In this document: positions 1 through 5,794 of the stretch, piece by piece
How positions within the stretch are numbered: the stretch's first letter is position 1
Layout of the letters: every line of letters starts with the position of its first letter
NCBI GenBank assembly: GCA_041628815.1
Contig: JBFKOL010000261.1
Span: forward strand, 1 to 6,444
DNA from: JBFKOL01 sp041628815
GTDB lineage: Bacteria > Bacteroidota > Bacteroidia > Chitinophagales > Saprospiraceae
Length of the DNA: 6,444 bases
Reading direction: 5' to 3'
Program-made: the position numbers and the translations under genes
Notes under the pieces: model-generated
Seen by the model: the letters and a program-made list of their open reading frames with translations, nothing else
Database searches by the model: none
Told to the model about the DNA's origin: nothing

Positions 1-949
1 CCTCAACCACAACGGTATCTCCGGCTTTAAGAAATCGGGCGAGATCTTTTTCTTTTGTGACATTGGCCAGTTTATCAAATCGGTCCATTCCCAATATCCC
101 CGCCAATCGAACCAACCATCTAGGCGCCGACATAATGACTCCTCCTGGTGTGCCTGTCAGTATCATGTCACCCTTTTGCAGCGAATTATCCGGATATTTC
201 CGGTGAATCGCTTGCAACATTTGCAAAGGCGTATAAATCATATCGCTGGTCATTTGATGTTGTCTTACCTCGCCATTGACTTGGGTTTCCAGCGTAATGC
301 ACGGGATGCTGTTAGCCTGGAATGCATTCGGGATCCATACTTTTTCACTTATGGGCGTAAATCCCGAAAAACTCTTGGAGATCCCCCAATAATCGTAGCG
401 ATTGACTTTTCCCTCACCCAAGACGCCTACACTTCTGGCAGACAAATCATTGCCCACGAAAAAACCAATCTTGGGCGCATACCCCTCAATACTGAGACTT
501 CCCACCGGGATATCTTCCAGCAAAACAAAGCCAAGTTCCGCTTCATAATCCATCAATGCAGGAAGAGATGAGAACCGTTCATTGACAGGATTACTGATGC
601 CCGGTTCGAGCTGTTCTGCGGCCTCAAGCATGATCCGGTGAGTAGGTATTTTGACCTGGCTACCATTTTGCGTCAAACTGCTGGTTGCTTTAAGGAAAAC
701 CGGCGGATCGCCTTCGGGGTCAAAATCGTTTGCTGTTTCGTTGATATGTCCTGCGTAGGATAAACCTATTCCGTAAATATGGTTGGGCAAGGTATCAAAA
801 TCAGTAAAAACCCCATCTTCAATCGATAAGCAATTGAAAACGGCCGGTTTAATTTCGTGCGGTAAACCTCTATTCAGATACAAACCAAAGGCGATCAAAA
901 TGAACAGAAGTAGCCCTAATAAAATGCCGATTTTCTTCATGATTGTCAT
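1..949 (-). CDS. Membrane-anchored fumarylacetoacetate hydrolase (FAH) family protein, 3' end missing
   Basis: Reading from an ATG at 949 gives 316 open codons up to the window edge. Residues 4-25 form one hydrophobic helix preceded by two lysines, with no clear cleavage site, so it looks like an uncleaved N-in anchor that puts the enzyme domain outside the cytoplasm. The FAH fold follows from about residue 57. FLKATSS (85-91) matches the conserved substrate-loop lysine. DYEAELG (134-140) supplies metal ligands E136 and E138, and GNDLSAR (166-172) supplies D168. SKSFSGFTPIS and GDMILTGTPGG complete the family signature. LKAGDTVVVE at the edge matches the usual last strand, so probably only a dozen or so codons are missing. 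Family members hydrolyse, decarboxylate or isomerise beta-diketo and oxo acids; the substrate here is unknown. An insert of about 35 residues (271-306) precedes the last strand. The start overlaps the upstream stop as ATGA. A second ATG at 940 (MKKIG) is an alternative start that also keeps the anchor. Confidence 0.93.
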   Translation of the reverse strand, partial: MTIMKKIGILLGLLLFILIAFGLYLNRGLPHEIKPAVFNCLSIEDGVFTDFDTLPNHIYGIGLSYAGHINETANDFDPEGDPPVFLKATSSLTQNGSQVKIPTHRIMLEAAEQLEPGISNPVNERFSSLPALMDYEAELGFVLLEDIPVGSLSIEGYAPKIGFFVGNDLSARSVGVLGEGKVNRYDYWGISKSFSGFTPISEKVWIPNAFQANSIPCITLETQVNGEVRQHQMTSDMIYTPLQMLQAIHRKYPDNSLQKGDMILTGTPGGVIMSAPRWLVRLAGILGMDRFDKLANVTKEKDLARFLKAGDTVVVE

Positions 950-2757
950 GATGCAAAAATTGTTTTGATTTGAAAAAAGTGTTGAAAGACGTGCAGTAAT
1001 TCTTCTTTTGGATTCTCGTTCAATGATTCGGTTCGCCAGGCGATGTGCCCATCAGGTCGAATCAATAAAGCGCCTGCTTCATCTATTTCACACAGGTTCA
1101 AGAGTTGGCTATAGACAGATTCAGATAAGCCCAGTTCGTCTAATCGAACCACCTTTGTTTTTTGCCGAATGGTAGAAGGCAATTGCGCCAATGCTGTTTC
1201 CCAATGCCCACCTTTCGCCCTGATTAAAAGGGTGAAGAAACGGTAATCCAATAAGTCTTGACTTGAGGAAGGTGAGGTTTTATTATCAAAATCCAGATGA
1301 GGAAATCGTGCTCCGGGACGTGCGGACGGAATATATTGCGTCACTTTGTCTACAGGAACTACAGGGTCAGTTCCATCAGCGATGATCGCTCCTTGCTCAT
1401 AACAATACCCGATGTCCAAACCAATCCGGTCAAAATGAGCGACCTGGCCTGCAATCGTGGACAACACCTTTTCTTTTAATTTTGGATCAGTATGGAATTT
1501 ATCCATTCGCCGCCGGATCCTCATAGCAATAATTGCGATCATTTTATTTACCCAGGCAGGAGGCAACCATTTAACCGGTGGAATATTTTTTAACCTGGCC
1601 AACTTTTCCAGGCCATCCCGGTCCAAACCAAATGCTTCTATTACCTCTAAAATTTTATGATAATTGTAGAGACTTTCTTCGCAATTCTGTTCTGCAATGG
1701 GTTTGCGTTCTGCTTGATAGGTATCCAATAATTGATCATTGGCCACCCCTTTGATCACCGCCTGAAGCTTCCAGGCAATATTATGGGCATCTGCAATGCC
1801 CGTATTCATTCCCAATCCTCCGGTAGGTGGAAAACGGTGCGCCGCATCCCCTACCAGAATGACCCGCTTTTTTCGATATGTTTCGGCCACCTGTGCGGAC
1901 ATTCTCCAATAATCAATGGATTTCACTTCTATGTCTATGGTGTCATCACCCAACGCTTTTTGAATTCTATTTTTTAAAAACCCCTTGGTAAAAGACGTCT
2001 TTTTTTCGTAATCCAAATAAATGGGCATCATGTACACCCATCGTTTTTCAATATGGTGGGCAATAAAAGTACCCGCGGCTTCTGGGTTGAAAATCCAATA
2101 CAATTTAGCTGGTGTTTGGACATGGTCCCGCAGGTTATTATCAAAAAAAGCACTTACGAAGTCATCGACTTTGTCCGGTCCTTTGAATGGGATTCCTACA
2201 AACTTTCTACACCGGCTTCCAGCCCCGTCTGCTGCCAACAAATATTGACTTTGAATGAAAATAGTCGTCTCATTGTGTCGGTCCAATATTTCGCTTTTCA
2301 CGCATGTTTCATCCTGCATTAAGGATTGCCATTGATATTGAAAAAGCAGTTTAATCAATGGATTTTCCTTAACTTTTAAGAGTAGTATTTTTTCCAATTC
2401 TGTTTGAGAAAGATTGAGGTAGGGCGTTTTTGATTTTAAATGCTTCTCGTATTTCGCTCTGCGTTCTTCATCGGCGTACAGATCTATCCGGCCATATTCT
2501 TCATTAATGGTTTGACAAAACAAGATCCTTGCCCCATCACTAAAGGGAGCAGCCTCTTTGATAAGATCTTCGCTGCTGATCCCTAAGGCTTCCAATATCT
2601 CAATAGAACGGGCATTTAATTCATGTGCTTTGGGGTGTTCGTTGACACCAGCATTGCGCTCCACGATGATACTGGACACCCCTAATTTTGCTAAACACAA
2701 AGCGCTTACCATACCCGAAGGCCCCGCCCCTATGATGAGTACATCAGTTCTTCTCAC
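946..2757 (-). CDS. FAD-dependent aromatic monooxygenase (class A, phenol hydroxylase/TfdB type)
   Basis: The 603-residue product is a single-component flavoprotein hydroxylase, expected to insert one oxygen atom into a phenolic ring using NAD(P)H and O2 in the cytoplasm; no signal peptide is present. The Rossmann FAD motif GAGPSG lies at 10-15 with E34 ending the second strand. HPKAHELNARSIEIL (41-55) is the family's usual ribose/FAD segment. The DG motif is at 177-178 (AADGAGSR), and the GD motif at 303-304 (VGDAAHRFPPTGGLGMNTG) binds the FAD pyrophosphate. PSARPGARFPH (477-487) and ALLIRPDGHIAWR (563-575) mark the C-terminal thioredoxin-like domain, so length and layout fit TfdB/PheA-type enzymes (about 600 residues). 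The start is GTG at 2757: an in-frame TAA lies only five codons upstream, and the FAD motif begins too soon after for a later start. The gene starts 4 bases after the preceding stop and its own TGA overlaps the next ATG. Substrate cannot be told from sequence. Confidence 0.95.
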   Translation of the reverse strand: MRRTDVLIIGAGPSGMVSALCLAKLGVSSIIVERNAGVNEHPKAHELNARSIEILEALGISSEDLIKEAAPFSDGARILFCQTINEEYGRIDLYADEERRAKYEKHLKSKTPYLNLSQTELEKILLLKVKENPLIKLLFQYQWQSLMQDETCVKSEILDRHNETTIFIQSQYLLAADGAGSRCRKFVGIPFKGPDKVDDFVSAFFDNNLRDHVQTPAKLYWIFNPEAAGTFIAHHIEKRWVYMMPIYLDYEKKTSFTKGFLKNRIQKALGDDTIDIEVKSIDYWRMSAQVAETYRKKRVILVGDAAHRFPPTGGLGMNTGIADAHNIAWKLQAVIKGVANDQLLDTYQAERKPIAEQNCEESLYNYHKILEVIEAFGLDRDGLEKLARLKNIPPVKWLPPAWVNKMIAIIAMRIRRRMDKFHTDPKLKEKVLSTIAGQVAHFDRIGLDIGYCYEQGAIIADGTDPVVPVDKVTQYIPSARPGARFPHLDFDNKTSPSSSQDLLDYRFFTLLIRAKGGHWETALAQLPSTIRQKTKVVRLDELGLSESVYSQLLNLCEIDEAGALLIRPDGHIAWRTESLNENPKEELLHVFQHFFQIKTIFAS

Positions 2758-2761
2758 CGGT

Positions 2762-3190
2762 CTATGCTTTTACTTTTCTTAAAAAGTAGATCGCCAGGGC
2801 TAATACAATAGATAATACAGTAAATACAAAAGCATTTTCTTCGACACCCAGAATATAGGTATGATAGCGGTGGTCGACCAACTGTCCTCCGTATAGCGGA
2901 GCAAATGCTAAGGCCGCCCAAAACCCGGATAAATGGACTCCCTGCCAAAGTACCACCACTTTCAAATTATCTTTCACCTGAGGGTTTCTAAACCAGATCA
3001 GGTAAAGATTGGCCAGTCCCGAAAAGAACATAAATCCAAGTAGCCAGCCCAGATGTATTCTGGCATGACCCACCCATTCCGGATTCAACAGGTGAGAGAC
3101 ACCGGTGTCTTTTATCATCGGCCCAAAAAATTCTAAACAGCCAAGGGTCAGTAATATTTGCACCGTACGATAGTGTTTTGGTAAATTCAT
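2762..3190 (-). CDS. Small four-helix integral membrane protein of unknown function
   Basis: The 142-residue product has four hydrophobic segments, at about 8-26, 45-67, 76-98 and 118-137, and ends in a basic tail (LRKVKA). I do not recognise a characterised family. The stretch LLNPEWVGHARIHLGW (34-49) resembles what I recall of the uncharacterised DUF6640 membrane proteins, which carry a similar NPxWxxHAxxH signature, but this comes from memory and needs a profile search. Histidines H42, H46 and H86 sit at or inside helix ends and could bind a cofactor or metal; that is speculation. The ATG at 3190 overlaps the sulfatase TGA as ATGA, and the hydroxylase starts 4 bases after its TAG, so it is made in step with both enzymes. 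Transport of substrate, electron supply or scaffolding are all possible roles. Confidence 0.85.
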   Translation of the reverse strand: MNLPKHYRTVQILLTLGCLEFFGPMIKDTGVSHLLNPEWVGHARIHLGWLLGFMFFSGLANLYLIWFRNPQVKDNLKVVVLWQGVHLSGFWAALAFAPLYGGQLVDHRYHTYILGVEENAFVFTVLSIVLALAIYFLRKVKA

Positions 3191-4779
3191 ATTGAAGATT
3201 TTATAGGTGATTTGCGTTTTTTAAACCAGACCAAACCAGGGATGCCCAAAAGCAACAGTGGCAGGATAAAGTAAATCGGATGCAGTGGCCCGGCATTGAC
3301 GCCCTCGGTACCAGCCCACGGTGCACGGTCTTCCTTTCCGCCAAAATTGTCCATGTCCAAAAGGGCTTTCCATATGGGATCATGTACACTTTTACCACGA
3401 GGGAAAGCTTGTAATTTACCGAGCATTGTTGCGACTACTTCTTCATTATTGGCAGCGAGATTTATAGCTTCGGTTGGATCATTCCGTAGATCGTAAAGTT
3501 CAGGCGGAGCATCCGAGGAAGCTACTAATTTCCAATGATCCTGATAATAGGCATCCTTACCGTAGGTCCCGTGCACTACATAATCCGAAGATGCATAGTC
3601 TCCTTGTCCAGTTAGAAAAGTCCACCGATTGACTCCGTCCAAATGTGTCGCATCAAAGTTTTCAAAACCCACAGCGGCAGCTAATGAAGGAAGCACATCA
3701 TTAACGGTGATGCGCTGGTCGATTTTTTGGGATTTTAAGAATCGGGGAGCGTAAATAAAAGCCGGGACCCGGACACCCCCTTCGTATGCAGATCCCTTAC
3801 CCGCCCTAAAAGGAGTATTGTCCGAAGCGCTGTTTGTTATGTTGTCCCTGGTGAATTCCAGGGCCTGAATGGGCAATGGCGTGCCCCATAGTGCCGTGAA
3901 TTTAGCGATTCGTTTTCGGGTGGATTCAGGATAAGCAGCCGCACATTCACCTCCATTATCACTTAAGAACCATATAATCGTATTTTCCAGTATACCCTCT
4001 TTTACTAGAGTCGTATAAATGCGTTGAATGCCCCTGTCCATTTCCGTTACCATGGCGGCATGCAATTGCCTGTTTTTGTCTGCTACGTATTGATATCGGC
4101 CAATGGTTGAATCAGGCGCCTCGTTCGGCATGTGTGGTGCGGCAAAACACAATTCCAGAAAAAAAGGTTGGTTTGTGTCACGGGATTCTATAAGATGAAC
4201 AGCCTCATCCGTTAATAAATGCGTCGAATACCCCTCTTCGCGTACAGTTTTGCCGTTGCGTTGCCAATCCACTCCACCACCATGAATGTGGTCGAAGTGA
4301 CCGATTCCGCCCGTCAAGTAGCCATAAAAGTGATCGAATCCTCTGTTCGTGGGCCAATGTTCTCTTTTAAACCTCCCCAAATGCCATTTACCCACTAAGC
4401 TGGTTTGATAGCCATTTATTCGAAAATATTCCGCCATCGTCTTTTCAGACAAAGGCAATCCCAGCCTATTATTTTTGGCAAGTGGTGACAAAATACCCAG
4501 GCGTATGGGTGCTTTCCCCGTCATCAAAGCACTTCGGGAAGGAGAACAAGTGGGATGCGCATAGAATCGGTTTAACTCTGCACCCTCCTTCGCCAGGCGG
4601 TCAATGGTCGGTGTTTGTACCTCACTGCCATGATAACCGACATCGTTCCACCCCAGATCGTCAGCCACAATCAAGATTACATTGGGTTTGGATTGTGCAG
4701 AACAATGAACAACGGACACCCACATCACAGCCAATTGCCCAAGTACGAAAACCAAAATCCCTAAATCAGATGTCCCCAT
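3187..4779 (-). CDS. Secreted, membrane-anchored S1-family sulfatase (arylsulfatase-like)
   Basis: The 530-residue product hydrolyses a sulfate ester, probably in the periplasm. A hydrophobic N-terminal signal spans about 7-25, with likely cleavage near SA-Q29. All key sulfatase residues are visible. D40 and D41 bind calcium. C78-S-P-S-R82 is the Cys-type site that must be oxidised to formylglycine. K131 and H133 lie in GKWHLG, H216 in AAPHMPNE, D274-N275 in LSDNGG, and K328 in FRAGKGSAYEGGVR. The C-terminal subdomain carries ELYDLRNDPTEAINLA (427-442). Unusually, it ends in a transmembrane helix (about 502-518) followed by KKRK, so after signal removal it should stay tethered to the inner membrane facing the periplasm. 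It begins 2 bases after the tetR stop (TGA CC ATG) and overlaps the next gene as ATGA. The substrate could be an aryl sulfate, given the phenol hydroxylase downstream, but many S1 sulfatases act on glycans. A formylglycine-generating enzyme must be encoded elsewhere. Confidence 0.95.
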   Translation of the reverse strand: MGTSDLGILVFVLGQLAVMWVSVVHCSAQSKPNVILIVADDLGWNDVGYHGSEVQTPTIDRLAKEGAELNRFYAHPTCSPSRSALMTGKAPIRLGILSPLAKNNRLGLPLSEKTMAEYFRINGYQTSLVGKWHLGRFKREHWPTNRGFDHFYGYLTGGIGHFDHIHGGGVDWQRNGKTVREEGYSTHLLTDEAVHLIESRDTNQPFFLELCFAAPHMPNEAPDSTIGRYQYVADKNRQLHAAMVTEMDRGIQRIYTTLVKEGILENTIIWFLSDNGGECAAAYPESTRKRIAKFTALWGTPLPIQALEFTRDNITNSASDNTPFRAGKGSAYEGGVRVPAFIYAPRFLKSQKIDQRITVNDVLPSLAAAVGFENFDATHLDGVNRWTFLTGQGDYASSDYVVHGTYGKDAYYQDHWKLVASSDAPPELYDLRNDPTEAINLAANNEEVVATMLGKLQAFPRGKSVHDPIWKALLDMDNFGGKEDRAPWAGTEGVNAGPLHPIYFILPLLLLGIPGLVWFKKRKSPIKSSI

Positions 4780-4781
4780 GG

Positions 4782-5435
4782 TCAGCCAGGATTATTCTCT
4801 GTTAATATGCCATGGAAAAAAAGTTCTAATACGGTTTCTATATGGCCGTTTATTTCTGATTCCTCAAAAACATCCACGTCATATAGTTTTTTCATCTGAT
4901 AGCCTTGATTAAAAAAAACGTTGGCAGCACCTATGGCTATGGAAACGAAGTTCGCCATAGGCATGGTTTTTATCAGACCGGCTTTTTGGATTGCGTTAAT
5001 CCTATTTCTTAGGTCTGTATGCAAGGGTTGTAAAATGTGTTCTAACAACCAATCGGCTCGGGGAGACTGGTGTGTCATTTCATGAGCAATGACCTGATGA
5101 AATTCCGGATGCCCGGCAGAAAAATAAATGAATGCGCTCATCCATTTCTTAAGCAGTTCAATCGGATCGATTAGTGGACCATCAAGTTCTTCCAATTGCA
5201 TTGCATGCTTTAATTCCTCTGACTCCAGCAATAGCGCTGCTTGCCACAGTCCTTTCTTGTCTTTGAAATGATAATACAAGAGTGAGGGTGCGATACCCGC
5301 TTGATGACCCAATTGTTTCACATTGGTGCCCTCGAATCCATTGAAAGCGAAGGCTCTCAAAGCAACTTTCAGCAACATTGTCCTGTTGATTTGAGTCGCA
5401 GCGGATGGTCGACCTCTCTTTCTCTTCGTTGTCAC
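4782..5435 (-). CDS. TetR/AcrR-family transcriptional regulator, first gene of the catabolic operon
   Basis: The 217-residue product is a dimeric DNA-binding repressor. A basic arm (KRKRGRPS, 4-11) is followed by the three-helix TetR domain: helix 1 around TMLLKVALRAFAFNGFEG (19-36), then TNVKQLGHQAGIAPSLLYYHF (37-57) containing the recognition helix, and KDKKGLWQAAL (58-68) opening helix 4. Residues 90-215 form the helical ligand-binding and dimer domain, which contains HPEFHQVIAHEM (109-120) and KAGLIKTM (151-158), a layout common in TetR regulators of degradative or efflux genes. The start is GTG at 5435: a TAA lies immediately upstream in frame, and the next ATG (codon 20) would remove part of helix 1. 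An ATG at 5443 is out of frame. It is co-transcribed with the sulfatase 2 bases downstream, and the inverted repeat inside its own promoter suggests autorepression relieved by a ligand, perhaps the pathway substrate or an intermediate. Confidence 0.95.
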   Translation of the reverse strand: MTTKRKRGRPSAATQINRTMLLKVALRAFAFNGFEGTNVKQLGHQAGIAPSLLYYHFKDKKGLWQAALLLESEELKHAMQLEELDGPLIDPIELLKKWMSAFIYFSAGHPEFHQVIAHEMTHQSPRADWLLEHILQPLHTDLRNRINAIQKAGLIKTMPMANFVSIAIGAANVFFNQGYQMKKLYDVDVFEESEINGHIETVLELFFHGILTENNPG

Positions 5436-5463
5436 TTAGTCATTTTTGCAGAACTAAAATAGC

Positions 5464-5492
5464 ATTATACTTTTTATTGACAAATCATTCAA
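5464..5492 (-). promoter_or_regulatory. Promoter of the tetR-led operon
   Basis: On the minus strand, TTGAAT (5492-5487) and a perfect TATAAT (5469-5464) are separated by exactly 17 bases, which fits a sigma-70 type promoter. The -10 box lies 28 bases before the GTG start, implying a leader of roughly 20 bases. An overlapping reading in the style of Bacteroidota promoters is also possible: TTG at 5483-5481, 19 bases, then TATTTTAG at 5461-5454, one base off the TAnnTTTG pattern. The surrounding DNA is strongly AT-rich. Which of the two is used cannot be decided from sequence. Confidence 0.65.
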
Positions 5493-5496
5493 TAAA
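5473..5496. promoter_or_regulatory. Perfect 8-base inverted repeat, probable TetR operator
   Basis: On the plus strand TTTATTGA (5473-5480) and TCAATAAA (5489-5496) are exact reverse complements separated by 8 bases (CAAATCAT), making a 24-base dyad. It spans the -35 box and much of the spacer of the operon promoter, starting 3 bases from the -10 box. Its size and position match a TetR-dimer operator that blocks RNA polymerase, with the likely regulator encoded directly downstream. The arms are AT-rich, so some chance contribution is possible. Confidence 0.6.
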
Positions 5497-5534
5497 TTAA
5501 GATATGGACGAAGACGCGTTCATGTAGTTATGTG

Positions 5535-5570
5535 GTGAATGGGTGATTTGGTGATTTGGTGAATGGGTGA
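5535..5570. repeat. Short tandem array of 8-base GTGA-headed units
   Basis: On the plus strand the units are GTGAATGG (5535-5542), GTGATTTG (5543-5550), GTGATTTG (5551-5558), GTGAATGG (5559-5566) and a partial GTGA (5567-5570). Every unit keeps GTGA at the head and a G at the end, and the two variants are arranged A-B-B-A. The preceding 8 bases (GTTATGTG) may be a decayed unit. The array lies about 40 bases upstream of the operon's -35 box. Function is unknown; it may be an intergenic repeat family or a slippage product. Confidence 0.85.
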
Positions 5571-5572
5571 GA

Positions 5573-5598
5573 CTCAGACAGGAATTATTCCTTCTGAG
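5573..5598. repeat. Imperfect palindrome / hairpin next to the octamer array
   Basis: CTCAGA (5573-5578) and AGGAAT (5580-5585) pair with ATTCCT (5587-5592) and TCTGAG (5593-5598), leaving one bulged C at 5579 and a single T at the centre. Twelve complementary pairs in 26 bases are well beyond chance in a short intergenic region. A folded RNA would realistically have about a 10-pair bulged stem and a 5-base loop. There is no following T-run on either strand, so it is not a standard intrinsic terminator. It could stabilise the 3' end of the aminopeptidase transcript, bind a dimeric protein, or be an inverted end of a small repeat element. Confidence 0.7.
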
Positions 5599-5617
5599 AC
5601 CAATACTCTTCGAAGCC

Positions 5618-5640
5618 GGTGCCTTTACATTGTATGCACC
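5618..5640. repeat. Weak nested dyad
   Basis: GGTGC (5618-5622) pairs with GCACC (5636-5640), and TACA (5626-5629) pairs with TGTA (5631-5634) inside it, with an asymmetric internal loop (CTT against T). It may be a minor hairpin in the aminopeptidase 3' region, but arms this short can arise by chance. Confidence 0.3.
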
Positions 5641-5794
5641 AAGTATCATACAGACCTACTCAAAAATCAATAAGAGGTTGTCGAGTTGGATGGAACGTTC
5701 GATCAATTCTTCAACCAATCTATAAACTAACTAAAGAGATCGATCGGTAAAAACTACCAGGGAAAACTTAGTCCTCAAAAAGCAGAAGCGATAT

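Larger units (their letters stand above)
1..5435 (-). other. Predicted five-gene operon: tetR, sulfatase, 4-TM protein, FAD hydroxylase, FAH-type enzyme
   Basis: Five genes on the same strand are separated by +2, -4, +4 and -4 bases, with two ATGA stop/start overlaps (at 3187-3190 and 946-949) and no room for internal promoters or terminators. The only long non-coding stretch lies upstream of the first gene and contains a promoter-like sequence. This supports a single transcript and coupled translation. The operon may continue past the left edge, where a ring-cleavage dioxygenase or a transporter could be found. Joint action on one sulfated aromatic substrate is inferred from gene content and has not been shown. 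Confidence 0.85.
5436..5794. other. Intergenic region between the aminopeptidase tail and the tetR operon
   Basis: This 359-base stretch contains no ORF with recognisable protein features. From right to left it holds about 150 bases with no clear signal (5641-5794, apart from a small GGTA/TACC dyad at 5746-5758 and GAACGTTC at 5694-5701), a weak nested dyad (5618-5640), a strong imperfect palindrome (5573-5598), an array of 8-base units (5535-5570), and the promoter/operator (5464-5496). No hairpin here is followed by a T-tract on the minus strand, so no canonical intrinsic terminator for the aminopeptidase gene is visible. Confidence 0.7.

Noticed and set aside
176..571. A 131-codon plus-strand open frame opposite the FAH gene
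   Set aside because: It is antisense to an FAH domain with intact family motifs, and its product has no recognisable feature.
2754..2948. A 64-codon minus-strand frame overlapping the small membrane protein gene
   Set aside because: It is out of frame within the 142-residue membrane protein gene, whose helices and ATGA coupling make it the better call.
4482..4805. A 107-codon plus-strand frame opposite the 5' end of the sulfatase gene
   Set aside because: It is antisense to the sulfatase active-site region (C78-S-P-S-R) and crosses into the tetR tail; a shadow of the real genes.
5497..5649. A 50-codon minus-strand ATG frame between the aminopeptidase tail and the tetR promoter
   Set aside because: Its second half is translated octamer repeat (rich in H, S, P, N) and it ends right at the operator. 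There is no homology signal, so it is more likely non-coding.
5567..5725. A 52-codon plus-strand frame beginning GTG AGA CTC in the intergenic region
   Set aside because: It starts inside the octamer repeat, runs through the palindrome, has no ribosome-binding or promoter context, and its product shows no recognisable family.
5746..5758. GGTA/TACC dyad with a run of A (T on the minus strand) as a terminator of the aminopeptidase gene
   Set aside because: The stem has only 4 pairs, and the T-run lies in the loop rather than after the stem, so it does not fit an intrinsic terminator.
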